Shown here: piece after piece, positions 26,039 through 33,865 of the stretch
Numbering within the stretch: position 1 is the stretch's first letter
How the letters are laid out: each line of letters opens with the position of its first letter
NCBI GenBank assembly: GCA_012517315.1
Contig: JAAYVE010000047.1
Coordinates: 1-48,552, forward strand
DNA length: 48,552 bases
Direction: 5' to 3'
Source of the DNA: Deltaproteobacteria bacterium
GTDB lineage: Bacteria; Desulfobacterota; Syntrophobacteria; Syntrophobacterales; Syntrophobacteraceae
The notes under the pieces: model-generated
What the model was told of the DNA's origin: nothing
What the model saw: only the letters and a program-made list of their open reading frames with translations
Databases searched by the model: none
Program-made: the position numbers and the translations under genes

Positions 26039-26971
26039 TCATGAAAGAGTCTCCACCAGAACGCTGGACAGGTCCCGTACGTCGGCACCCAGCTTGCGCA
26101 GGTTTCCCAGACAGATGGGACACATGGCCACGATGGGAGCCCCGGTGCCTTCCAACTGGGCCAGGCGGCGCCTTCCCACATCGTCGGCGAGCCTGGGCGA
26201 TACGGATTCGGCAGGACCTCCGCAGCAGTGAGTGTAGGCACCGGAGCGCTCTAATTCGGCACAGTCGATACCCAGCTCTGCAAGGGCTTTTGCGGGCACG
26301 TCGGAGAGACCCAGATATCGCCCGTAGAAGCATGGATCGTGAAGGGCCACCGTGCGCCGACCATTGTTGCCCCCTTTGAGTTGGATCATTTCGAAATAGG
26401 GATGCACCTCGAATCGGGAGCCGGTGTACTTGGGGAAAAGCTCTTTCAGGGCATAGGTGGTGTGAGGATCGACGGTGATGAGCTTCCTGACGCCCGCCTT
26501 TTTCAGCCGGTCCGCCAGCCAGCGGGCATGGGTGACGAAAGTGTCCCTGTCGCCCAGGTCATAGAGCAGGATGCCGCTATAATGGTCCAGTTCCGGCCTG
26601 TAGTAGAAATCGACCCTCGAAGCATTGAGGACTCGGACGATGTTGTTCAGGATCCCGTTCATCTTTTGCTTTTCCCGCCGGGGGGTGATCATCGCCAACC
26701 CGAGCCCCGAGAGATAGCTGGGCACGTAACGGGTGTAACCGACGTACCGACTCAGCGGCGTGTCCTCGTAGCGGCTCAGGTAACCGGTGGATTTCTCGAT
26801 GTACGGGATGAACTGGTACATGAGCCCGGTGAAGAGTAGGGCGTCCCCTTGGCGCGGCAGTTTTGAACGGCCCCACCAGCGATTCACCATGAAATGAGGA
26901 ATGCCGAAGGGGTTGCGCGTGGCACGCAGATTCCCGGCAATGGTCTCGATGATGTCTCTGGGATGATACAT
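26039..26971 (-). CDS. HdrB/HdrD-like protein with a single CCG domain
   Basis: 310 residues. One complete cysteine-rich CCG motif is present: C214 in D-P-C-F-Y-G-R-Y, C249-C250 in H-C-C-G-G-P-A-E-S, and C284-x-x-C287 in C-P-I-C. In HdrB this motif holds a non-cubane 4Fe-4S cluster at which disulfides are split. The N-terminal half corresponds in position to a second CCG domain but has no cysteines, so only one such cluster is expected. It pairs with the HdrC-like gene just upstream: the ATG at 26971 lies 2 bp before the HdrC coding end, with GGAGG upstream. The substrate may be a protein persulfide or disulfide rather than CoM-S-S-CoB, by inference from the neighbours. Confidence 0.83.
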   Translation of the reverse strand: MYHPRDIIETIAGNLRATRNPFGIPHFMVNRWWGRSKLPRQGDALLFTGLMYQFIPYIEKSTGYLSRYEDTPLSRYVGYTRYVPSYLSGLGLAMITPRREKQKMNGILNNIVRVLNASRVDFYYRPELDHYSGILLYDLGDRDTFVTHARWLADRLKKAGVRKLITVDPHTTYALKELFPKYTGSRFEVHPYFEMIQLKGGNNGRRTVALHDPCFYGRYLGLSDVPAKALAELGIDCAELERSGAYTHCCGGPAESVSPRLADDVGRRRLAQLEGTGAPIVAMCPICLGNLRKLGADVRDLSSVLVETLS

Positions 26972-26972
26972 T

Positions 26973-27275
26973 TCAGCTTTTCCTCCAGTGGTCGAGAACC
27001 AGGCGTTTCAACCCCAGGATGATTTCCCCGGGGTTGGCCTCCCGCGGGCATGTCTGGGTGCACAGGCCGCAGTGCAGGCACTTCCACAGCTCCGTTGCAG
27101 CTTCCAGGATCCTTTCCTTGGCCCCGATCTGGACGTAGCGGATCATGCTGCGGGGAAAATGGGAATCGATGAGCGGGCAGATCGCCGCGCAGGTGCCGCA
27201 GTTGAAACAGGCCAAGGCACTGTCCTCGCTGAATTGTTTCAGTTCTTCGGCAAAATCCGGGTTGAGCATGGTCAT
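26973..27275 (-). CDS. HdrC-like 4Fe-4S ferredoxin subunit
   Basis: 100 residues. Two complete cluster motifs are present, C23-x2-C26-x2-C29-x3-C33-P and C66-x2-C69-x2-C72-x3-C76-P, arranged as in HdrC, which passes electrons from HdrA to HdrB. The second motif is followed by R-E-A-N-P-G-E-I, as is usual in HdrC. The start overlaps the preceding gene by ATGA and the stop is just before the HdrB gene, so all three are coupled. Confidence 0.88.
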   Translation of the reverse strand: MTMLNPDFAEELKQFSEDSALACFNCGTCAAICPLIDSHFPRSMIRYVQIGAKERILEAATELWKCLHCGLCTQTCPREANPGEIILGLKRLVLDHWRKS

Positions 27276-27616
27276 GGTTTTTCTCCCGGCTGGGTTCGAG
27301 CGTCCACTTCGGCCGATTCATCGTCCTGCTGCCTGCCGGCCGCCAGTGCATAGCGAAAATAGCTGTCGTCCTGACCGGCCTCCACGATCTGGCCGTACTT
27401 CTTAAGGCCGGCGACGAACCAGAGGACGGCTTCCGTCGGAAGCCCGACGGCCTCGGCGATTTGCGGCACGGTGGCCGCGTCTTCTTCCAAGACTTGCTGG
27501 ATGGCCTTGATGGTTTTCTTCTGGAATTTCGACTCGGCCGTGGCCTGATCGACCCACTGTCGGCGCGACGCACGCAAGTCCTTGAGGGCCTGGGTCTTTG
27601 CCTTGTCGGCGCTCAT
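27272..27616 (-). CDS. Small winged-helix-like protein within the Hdr series
   Basis: 114 residues. The N-terminal 45 residues are basic and helical. The middle, E-E-D-A-A-T-V-P-Q-I-A-E-A-V-G-L-P-T-E-A-V-L-W-F, looks like a DNA-binding winged helix of the type that discriminates target sites by a short recognition helix. The tail is acidic and disordered-looking. I chose the ATG at 27616 with GGGAG upstream, since the frame continues beyond it without features. The stop overlaps the HdrC start. It may bind DNA, or it may be a protein-protein adaptor for the complex; the family is not certain. A 196-bp gap separates it from the HdrA gene upstream. Confidence 0.68.
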   Translation of the reverse strand: MSADKAKTQALKDLRASRRQWVDQATAESKFQKKTIKAIQQVLEEDAATVPQIAEAVGLPTEAVLWFVAGLKKYGQIVEAGQDDSYFRYALAAGRQQDDESAEVDARTQPGEKP

Positions 27617-27812
27617 CGTTGTCACTCCCCGTTTTGAAGATGCATGCACATCATGTGATGAACCGTCGAACATGCGGTCAACTCCGTCCTCCACTGCTGC
27701 GGTCACCGCCCGCCGGTCCCGACGTACCAAGCGGTTCCTTCCACGGCGTATCCGCCAGAAGCATGGTGAGAATGCAGCCCACGGCTAAGCCGAGGTGCTC
27801 CGGTGCGATGGT

Positions 27813-29717
27813 TCAGCGCAGTGCATCCGCCGCGACCTGGTCCGCGACAATGGCGTCGACCATCGCCTCATATTGACTCAGGGTCATACCGCAGACATCG
27901 ATGGCGTTTTCGGGGCAGACGGCCACGCAAGCCCCACATCCCAGGCAAAGGGCCGGAGTGACTTGGGCGCGGCGGACCGTTTGCCCGCCTATTTGCATTT
28001 CCACCAGGGCCAATGCACCGGGGTTCAGGCACGCTTCCACGCAGGCGCCCGACCCCTTACAGCGTTCCGCGTCCACTTCGGCCACGAATGGATCCAGTTC
28101 CACGTGACCCTCGGCAAGCAGGGACGCAGCTTTCACTGCAGCCGCCCCGGCGGCGTTGCAGGTTTCGCCCACGTCGAACGGGGCTTGGCAGGTACCGGCC
28201 ACGAAGATCCCGCCCACCGGCATTTCCACCGGGCGCAGCTTGGGGTGCACTTCCAGCAGAAACCGATCCACGCCCACAGGTAGTTTCATCATTTCCACCA
28301 GGTCCGACACGTCGTTCGGTTCCATGCCTGTGGAGAGCACCACCAGATCGGCCGGGACCTCCAGGTTTTCAGAAAAGGTCAACGTGTCGGTCACCCGGAT
28401 TTTCAGGGGGTAGCCATCCGTCGGATCGGCCCTCACCACTTCGGGGGCCTGGTCCGGTTCGAAGCGCAGGAAGACCACCCCGTCGCGAGCCGCCTGTTCG
28501 TAGAGTTCCTCCTGACCACGGCCGTAGGTGCGGATGTCGCGGTACAGTTCATAGACCCGGGTGCCGGGGTGGGTCTCCCGGATGCGGCAGGCGGCGTTGA
28601 GGGTAGCCGTGCAGCAGGTGCGTGAGCAGTATTCGTTCAAGCGGCCGGATGCGTCTTCCGGGTGAATGCCCGGAATCTGGCGGCTGCCGACACAATGGAT
28701 CATGGCCACACTGCGGATGCGGCGTCCGTCAATTTCCAGGAAGCTTCCCTCCGTGTCCTGCTCGGCCATTTTTCGGATGAGGGTCGGCAAGGTGATGACG
28801 GATGCAAAGTCGCCGAACCCGTATTCCCCCTGCCGCGGCTCGTAGGAACGAAACCCGGTTGCCACGACGATGGCGCCGGTCTCGAGGTTGAACTCCCTGG
28901 GTTCCGAAGGGGAAGGTCCTGCCGGCCTCATGCCGGAAAACGGGATGTAGCAGGCTTCGGTCCCGGTGAAGGCTTCGGATGCCACCTCCTGGCGCACCGT
29001 GAGCTTAAAGTTGCCGATGTAACCGTCGGTGGCGATCACCTGGGCGTCAGTGAACACCGTGATGTGCGGATGGTTGAGGACCGCATCGGCCAATGCGCGA
29101 ACCAGTTCAGGGGCACGCTCCCCTGTTGGGGCGATGCGGTCCAGCCTGGCCAGTTGCCCGCCAAGGCAGGGCGATTTTTCGACCAAGGTGACGGGAATGC
29201 CTCGATCAGCCAAGTCTCTGGCGGCACTCAGTCCGGCCACGCCTCCTCCGATCACCGTGGCGTGACGGGCGGCCGTAACCCGGATCGGAGTCAGGGGCCT
29301 GAGGAGGCCGGCTTTGGCGGCTGCCGCCTCCACCAGTGTGGCGGCCTTTTCGGTGGCCGCCGCCCCGTGGTGGACCCAACTCACCTGTTCCCGGATGTTG
29401 GCGTGTTCGTAGATGTAAGGGTTGGCACCGGCGCGCCGGATGGCATTGCGAAACGTGGTTTCATGAAGGCTCGGTGCGCAGGAGGCCACCACCACGCGGT
29501 CCACGACGCCGTTTTTCAGGTCCTCCGCGATCAGTTCCTGACCAGGATCGGAGCACATGAACATGTTGGTTCGGGCCACGGCCACCCCGGGCACCTTTTC
29601 CAGGCGCCGGCGGACCGCCTCCACGTCCACGTGGTCGGAAATGTTGCCGCCGCAGTGGCAGATGTAGACGCCGACTTTCGTGGCGTGTTGTTTTTCCTTT
29701 TCTTTGGCTTGCGTCAT
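27813..29717 (-). CDS. HdrA-like FAD/Fe-S protein, long form
   Basis: 634 residues. The N-terminal HdrA-type domain has V-G-V-Y-I-C-H-C-G-G-N-I (15-26), F-M-C-S-D-P-G-Q and V-V-A-S-C-A-P-S. The FAD-binding motif V-I-G-G-G-V-A-G-L-S-A-A starts near 155. The C-terminus is a two-cluster ferredoxin: the second cluster is complete (C591, C594, C597, C601) but the first reads C553, S556, C559, C563, so its second Cys is Ser. The internal ferredoxin insert of methanogen HdrA is missing and is present in the partner HdrA at 29746-31062, so the two may form a heterodimer that together equals one full HdrA. It should bind FAD and route electrons; bifurcation is inferred. Confidence 0.85.
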   Translation of the reverse strand: MTQAKEKEKQHATKVGVYICHCGGNISDHVDVEAVRRRLEKVPGVAVARTNMFMCSDPGQELIAEDLKNGVVDRVVVASCAPSLHETTFRNAIRRAGANPYIYEHANIREQVSWVHHGAAATEKAATLVEAAAAKAGLLRPLTPIRVTAARHATVIGGGVAGLSAARDLADRGIPVTLVEKSPCLGGQLARLDRIAPTGERAPELVRALADAVLNHPHITVFTDAQVIATDGYIGNFKLTVRQEVASEAFTGTEACYIPFSGMRPAGPSPSEPREFNLETGAIVVATGFRSYEPRQGEYGFGDFASVITLPTLIRKMAEQDTEGSFLEIDGRRIRSVAMIHCVGSRQIPGIHPEDASGRLNEYCSRTCCTATLNAACRIRETHPGTRVYELYRDIRTYGRGQEELYEQAARDGVVFLRFEPDQAPEVVRADPTDGYPLKIRVTDTLTFSENLEVPADLVVLSTGMEPNDVSDLVEMMKLPVGVDRFLLEVHPKLRPVEMPVGGIFVAGTCQAPFDVGETCNAAGAAAVKAASLLAEGHVELDPFVAEVDAERCKGSGACVEACLNPGALALVEMQIGGQTVRRAQVTPALCLGCGACVAVCPENAIDVCGMTLSQYEAMVDAIVADQVAADALR

Positions 29718-29745
29718 TGGGTCCGTCTCCCTGCCTTGTGAAAGG

Positions 29746-31062
29746 TCACGCGACCAAGTGTTTCCTGGCCGATGAAGCCCTCAGGGCCGCCAGGTACTTG
29801 CCGGCCGCCATGGCTGCGTTCCCGGCCTCGGTGATCGTATCGACAATGTCCTTGGGACCGACGGCCGCACCGGCCGTAAAGACTCCCTCCATGACGGTCG
29901 CTACTGGTGACAGCTTGGGGCGGGGACTCTCGAGGAAATGATCCGGTCCCGTGGCCAGAGGGCAGATGCCCTCCGGATTCCAGGCCGGAATCAGGCCAAG
30001 GGAGAGGACGGCCATGTCATGTTCCGCAGTAGACACCCCATCCCCGTCCTGGGCCTCGTAATGGAGCCGGACCGCGCCGTCCGGACCCGGCTCCACAGCC
30101 GCCACCTTGGCCTTGACGAAATTGATCCCCATGGCCTGGGCGTTTTGGAAAAACTGCTCGTAGCCTTTGCCGAAGGCCCGGATGTCCATGTAGTAGATGG
30201 TGATGTCCGCCAGTGGAAGAGCGCCGGACAAGAGCATGGCCTGCTTGATGGCATACATGCAGCACACGCGGGAGCAGTAGGAGACCCCCATGGATTTGTC
30301 CCTTGAGCCTGCGCACTGGATGTAGGCGATTCTGTCCGGCACCTTGCCGTCGGAGGGGCGCAGGACCCTGTTGTAGGGTCCATGGGGAGCGAGCAGCCGC
30401 TCCATCTGCAACGCATCGATGAGGTTAGGGATTCTGCCGCGACCGTACTGCGGCTTGTCGCCCAGGGTCGTCATTTCGAAGCCTGTGGTGATCAGAGCGA
30501 CTTTGGCCGTCAAAGTGAATGATCGGGGTTCCTGAAAATAATCGATGGCCTGGGTCGGGCACACCTTCTCGCAACGCCCGCAGAGCATGCAGTGCTGAGG
30601 GTTGAGCACGGCAATTTGCGGAATGGCGTTGGAAAAAGGGATGGCAATAGCCTTGGTGGGCGAAAACCCCCCCTGTTCCCTGTCGCTGACCATCACAGGG
30701 CAATTGTATTCACACTGGCGACAGCCGATGCATTTGTGTGCGTCCACATAGCGCGGCTTCTGCTGGACCTCTGCCCGGACCATGCCGCCTGTGCGCCGCA
30801 GCGATTGCAGATCGCAGTAGGTGAACAGGGTGATGCGATCGTGGTGGGCGGCAGCGGCCATTTTGGGCGTGGTGATGCAGCTGGCGCAGTCCAGGGTGGG
30901 AAAAACCTTGGAAAGCCGGATCATCTTGCCGCCGACCGAGGCATCCTTCTCAACGACGGCCACGGTATACCCCTGGTCGGCCAGGTCCAGGGCGGACTGC
31001 AGACCCGCGATTCCTCCACCGATCACCACCGCATCAAAGTCCACGTTGCGTGAATTGTCCAT
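29746..31062 (-). CDS. HdrA/QmoA-like FAD and ferredoxin protein
   Basis: 438 residues. The FAD motif V-I-G-G-G-I-A-G-L-Q-S-A starts at 13. F-P-T-L-D-C-A-S-C near 54-62 is the HdrA cysteine pair that normally contacts an extra cluster. Two 4Fe-4S motifs follow at C111/C114/C117/C121 and C158/C161/C164/C168. The second half is the NAD/FAD-type domain with A-Y-I-Q-C-A-G-S-R-D and Y-C-S-R-V-C-C-M-Y-A, both usual in HdrA. It lacks the N-terminal HdrA domain, as QmoA does, yet carries clusters that QmoA lacks. GGGGAGAG precedes the ATG. It lies between mvhD and the long HdrA gene, 28 bp from each. Confidence 0.86.
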   Translation of the reverse strand: MDNSRNVDFDAVVIGGGIAGLQSALDLADQGYTVAVVEKDASVGGKMIRLSKVFPTLDCASCITTPKMAAAAHHDRITLFTYCDLQSLRRTGGMVRAEVQQKPRYVDAHKCIGCRQCEYNCPVMVSDREQGGFSPTKAIAIPFSNAIPQIAVLNPQHCMLCGRCEKVCPTQAIDYFQEPRSFTLTAKVALITTGFEMTTLGDKPQYGRGRIPNLIDALQMERLLAPHGPYNRVLRPSDGKVPDRIAYIQCAGSRDKSMGVSYCSRVCCMYAIKQAMLLSGALPLADITIYYMDIRAFGKGYEQFFQNAQAMGINFVKAKVAAVEPGPDGAVRLHYEAQDGDGVSTAEHDMAVLSLGLIPAWNPEGICPLATGPDHFLESPRPKLSPVATVMEGVFTAGAAVGPKDIVDTITEAGNAAMAAGKYLAALRASSARKHLVA

Positions 31063-31089
31063 TTTCGTCGCTCTCCCCGCCGGAGCCGT

Positions 31090-31518
31090 TCACCCGTTTT
31101 CCTGCCCGGGTTCACCGGCTGCCGGTTTTTGCACCAGTTCGTTCATTTGGTTCACTTCATTAAGAAAGGCCCGGTTGCACACCGTGCAGATGGCCGTGAG
31201 GCGCAACCGGCGGATGTCCATGCCCTGTGCTTTCATGGCCTGGTAGACACGGTCGAGCCGGCGGGCCAGGGCGTGATAGGCTCCGTCGTAAGGGCATTCC
31301 TCCCCACACGACATGACAATGATGCCCGCGATCCCCTTGCGAAAGCAGTCCAGATAGAAGCGCTCCGGAAAGAGCACCGGTGCCTTGACCCGCAGGATGT
31401 AAACATTGGTCGGGTAGGTGGAGTGGGCCTGGCCGACCGAATCGGCGCCCGGATAGGCGCAACTCTCGGTCGCCAGGACCAGTATCTTGTTTCCTTTCGC
31501 CTGACTTGGCACTGTCAT
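31090..31518 (-). CDS. MvhD-like Fe-S subunit
   Basis: 142 residues. E-S-C-A-Y-P-G-A-D near 19-27, F-P-E-R-F near 50, M-S-C-G-E-E-C-P-Y near 69-77 and I-C-T-V-C-N near 110-115 follow the layout of MvhD/FlpD, the 2Fe-2S protein that links HdrA to hydrogenase or formate dehydrogenase. The first CxxC of MvhD is reduced to one Cys (C20), so the cluster set may differ. No hydrogenase or formate dehydrogenase gene is adjacent; the electron donor must be encoded elsewhere or be reached through HdrA. Confidence 0.82.
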   Translation of the reverse strand: MTVPSQAKGNKILVLATESCAYPGADSVGQAHSTYPTNVYILRVKAPVLFPERFYLDCFRKGIAGIIVMSCGEECPYDGAYHALARRLDRVYQAMKAQGMDIRRLRLTAICTVCNRAFLNEVNQMNELVQKPAAGEPGQENG

Positions 31519-31572
31519 GGCCTTGCTCCGTAAGTTGTGGAGTGTGCTGGGAACGGCCCCCTCACGGGTGGG

Positions 31573-31824
31573 TCATTTCTTGCGGCGCACGAAGTGCTTG
31601 TCGTACCCGTCCGCCTCCACAAAGCCGATGTATTCGTGGCCCACTTTGCCGGCCCAGGCGGGAATGTCCTTGCGGGTGCCGCTGTCGTTGGAATAGATTT
31701 CCAGCACCTGACCCACCTTGACCTTGCCGATTCCCTTCTTGGCCTCCAGAAGGGGCCCCGGGCAGGCGCTGCCCCGTGCATCGACGGTGTTGTCCGCTTG
31801 AATTTTGCTCAGATCAGTTGTCAT
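31573..31824 (-). CDS. TusA-family sulfurtransferase with CPxP
   Basis: 83 residues. V-D-A-R-G-S-A-C-P-G-P-L-L-E-A near residues 13-27 is the TusA core with the active cysteine in C-P-G-P, which carries sulfur as persulfide. L-E-I-Y-S-N-D at 42-48 and the strand after it complete the fold. I set the start at the ATG at 31824, which follows AAAGGAGAG; the frame is open further upstream but has no features there. It overlaps the preceding TusA-like gene by 11 bp. A role in delivering sulfur to the DsrE protein and the Hdr complex is inferred from gene order. Confidence 0.86.
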   Translation of the reverse strand: MTTDLSKIQADNTVDARGSACPGPLLEAKKGIGKVKVGQVLEIYSNDSGTRKDIPAWAGKVGHEYIGFVEADGYDKHFVRRKK

Positions 31825-32119
31825 TCTGCTCTCCTTTCGTTTCGGCAGGCACTCGTCCCGCCGGAGTGGAATGGGTGTGTTCAGCCGGTCGGCAGATGAG
31901 CCGGATGCGATATCCTGTAGGCTCCACGCGGGCTTCGGTGACCGTGAATCGGGCTGGGGTGAGGAGCCGCAACAACTCCCTGAAGGTGCCGGGATCCGCC
32001 CCCCGGATTTCCAACCCGTCACCCACCTGCATCCGGCGCAGGGCCTGGTTGACCTTGAGCAAAGCAAGCGGCTGCAGGCTGTCGTGAAGATCCATTTCCA
32101 TGTGGATTTGTTCGGTCAT
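31814..32119 (-). CDS. TusA-like protein lacking the catalytic cysteine
   Basis: 101 residues. The segment M-D-L-H-D-S-L-Q-P-L-A-L-L-K-V-N-Q-A-L occupies the place of the TusA helix, and M-Q-V-G-D-G-L-E-I-R-G-A-D-P-G follows as in TusA, but the position of the catalytic Cys is not Cys and CPxP is absent. It may be a structural partner or regulator of the active TusA encoded next to it. The last third is a divergent tail. It is the first gene after the sigma-54 promoter, with GAGG near the ATG, so it heads the operon. Confidence 0.7.
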   Translation of the reverse strand: MTEQIHMEMDLHDSLQPLALLKVNQALRRMQVGDGLEIRGADPGTFRELLRLLTPARFTVTEARVEPTGYRIRLICRPAEHTHSTPAGRVPAETKGEQNDN

Positions 32120-32156
32120 CCGGCGTTCGCCTCGTTCCTGTTCGCTGCGTCATAAG

Positions 32157-32172
32157 GGCAAAGGGAATGCCA
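32157..32172 (-). promoter_or_regulatory. Sigma-54 promoter (-24/-12) of the Hdr operon
   Basis: On the minus strand TGGCATTCCCTTTGCC matches TGGCAC-N5-TTGC, with the essential GG and GC exactly 12 bp apart. Transcription would start near 32145, about 26 nt before the first gene. An activator of the enhancer-binding type is encoded divergently less than 200 bp away, which supports the call. Confidence 0.8.
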
Positions 32173-32184
32173 GGACACCTACAA

Positions 32185-32205
32185 CCAGGATCCTGTCGAT
32201 CCTGG
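32185..32205. promoter_or_regulatory. Perfect inverted repeat CCAGGATC-N5-GATCCTGG
   Basis: Arms of 8 bp are perfectly complementary around CTGTC. The centre lies about 48 bp upstream of the predicted sigma-54 start site, close for an enhancer site but possible for an activator or repressor dimer. A second, imperfect dyad (CTGTCTAA / TTAGAACAG) lies near 32324-32342, just before the activator gene, and could be its own binding site. Confidence 0.5.
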
Positions 32206-32352
32206 GACTCAATAAGCATTGGATATTCCATGGAAATAGCCTGGAAGGGGGAAGCTGGCCTGTCCCGCCCACGGCACGGTCTTGCCCCACGCCTGTAAAA
32301 AAGCTATACCGCACATTGAACAACTGTCTAAAATTAGAACAGGATTGTGGCG

Positions 32353-33768
32353 ATGCTCGAACAGGACATGAACACCTATTGGCGCACCGTGGTGGATACC
32401 ATCCAGGACGCGGTGATGATCGTGGACACGGACGGGACCATTGTGACGGTGAACGCGGCCTTTGCCCAGGTGACGGGATACGGTGCGGAGGAGATTGTGG
32501 GGCGGTCGTGTGCCGTGCTTCAGTGTCCCAGCTGTCACAAGGACCGGGAGGGAAACAAGGAACACTGGTGCAGTCTCTTTCGCACCGGTGCGGTGCGTCG
32601 GCACCGCTGTACCATTCGCCACCGCTCGGGCAAAGACGTTCCGGTCATCAAGAATGCCGCGGTTCTGCGGGACAGGGCCGGGGGGGTTCTCGGCGGTGTT
32701 GAGACCCTGACGGACATCAGCGCTTTAGTGGACAGGGAACGCCAAATCGAGGCGTTTCGCCGGGAACTGTCCGCACAGGACGGCTTTGAAGGCCTCATCG
32801 GGATCTCCAGGGCCATGCAGGGGGTTTTCGATCTCATCGCCAATGCCGCCCAAAGCGATGCGCCTGTGATCATCTTCGGAGAGAGCGGCACGGGCAAGGA
32901 GCTGGTGGCCAGAGCCATTCATCAGCGGGGTCCGCGGCGGGAAAAGCCTTACGTCAAGGTCAACTGCGCGGCCCTGGCTGAATCCCTGCTGGAGAGCGAG
33001 CTGTTCGGTCATGTGCGGGGGGCTTTCACCGGTGCGGTCCAGGCCCGCCAGGGGCGTTTCGAAGCGGCGGCCGGAGGTGACATCTTCCTCGACGAAATCG
33101 GAGATCTGCCCATGACCTCGCAGGTCAAGCTGTTGCGTGTGCTCGAGGAAAAGGTCATCGAAAGGGTGGGGGACAATCGGCCCATCCCGGTGGATGTGCG
33201 CATCATAACGGCCACCAACCGCGATCTGGGGCGGATGGTGACCGAAGGGCGGTTTCGCGAGGACCTGTTTTACCGCATCAATGTGATCCCATTGATTCTG
33301 CCCCCCTTACGGGAGCGCATGGAGGACATTCCCCTGCTGGCGGAATCCTTTTTTCGCCGCTTGCAGCTCAAGAGTGAAAAACCGGTGGAGACCATTGCCT
33401 ATGACACCATGGGGATGTTGATGGCCTACGACTGGCCGGGGAACGTGCGTGAACTGCGAAGCGCCTTCGAATACGCTTTCGTCGCCTGCCCCGGCGGTGC
33501 TATCGAGCCCAAACACCTGCCTCCGAACATCCTGCGGCATTGCACCTGCCTTCCGGCGTCGGCCGCCGACGCAAAATCACCGGAAGACGTGCCCCCGCCG
33601 CGTTCCATCGGCGGCCTGTCGCCCAGAGACATCCTCATCGCGGCCCTGGAGCAGGCTGGTGGCAACCAGAGCGCCGCAGCCCGCATCCTGGGGGTATCCC
33701 GCGGCACGGTTTGGAACCGCATGCGCCGTTACGGAATCAAGGCGCGAAGTCCTTGGCGGTCTCCGTGA
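32353..33768 (+). CDS. Sigma-54-dependent activator with Cys-rich PAS domain
   Basis: 471 residues. The N-terminal PAS domain (about 8-125) has five cysteines at 53, 58, 61, 73 and 86, the first four of them in one loop. The AAA+ domain has Walker A G-E-S-G-T-G-K-E (176-183), the intact sigma-54 contact loop G-A-F-T-G-A (223-228) and F-L-D-E-I-G-D (245-251). The C-terminus is a Fis-type HTH (Q-S-A-A-A-R-I-L-G-V-S-R-G-T-V-W). There is no receiver domain, so it probably senses redox state or an Fe-S or other ligand through the PAS cysteines. It is divergent from the Hdr operon and its sigma-54 promoter. ATG 32353 with AGGA 9 bp upstream is preferred over the GTG at 32347. Confidence 0.9.
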   Translation: MLEQDMNTYWRTVVDTIQDAVMIVDTDGTIVTVNAAFAQVTGYGAEEIVGRSCAVLQCPSCHKDREGNKEHWCSLFRTGAVRRHRCTIRHRSGKDVPVIKNAAVLRDRAGGVLGGVETLTDISALVDRERQIEAFRRELSAQDGFEGLIGISRAMQGVFDLIANAAQSDAPVIIFGESGTGKELVARAIHQRGPRREKPYVKVNCAALAESLLESELFGHVRGAFTGAVQARQGRFEAAAGGDIFLDEIGDLPMTSQVKLLRVLEEKVIERVGDNRPIPVDVRIITATNRDLGRMVTEGRFREDLFYRINVIPLILPPLRERMEDIPLLAESFFRRLQLKSEKPVETIAYDTMGMLMAYDWPGNVRELRSAFEYAFVACPGGAIEPKHLPPNILRHCTCLPASAADAKSPEDVPPPRSIGGLSPRDILIAALEQAGGNQSAAARILGVSRGTVWNRMRRYGIKARSPWRSP

Positions 33769-33865
33769 TCCTGGGAGGAGAGGGTCGGATGCCCTGAATG
33801 CCCATGCACAAGCTATTGCACCGTAAATATACGTTCCTATATTCGTCGGGATGTAGTGTTTTGTC

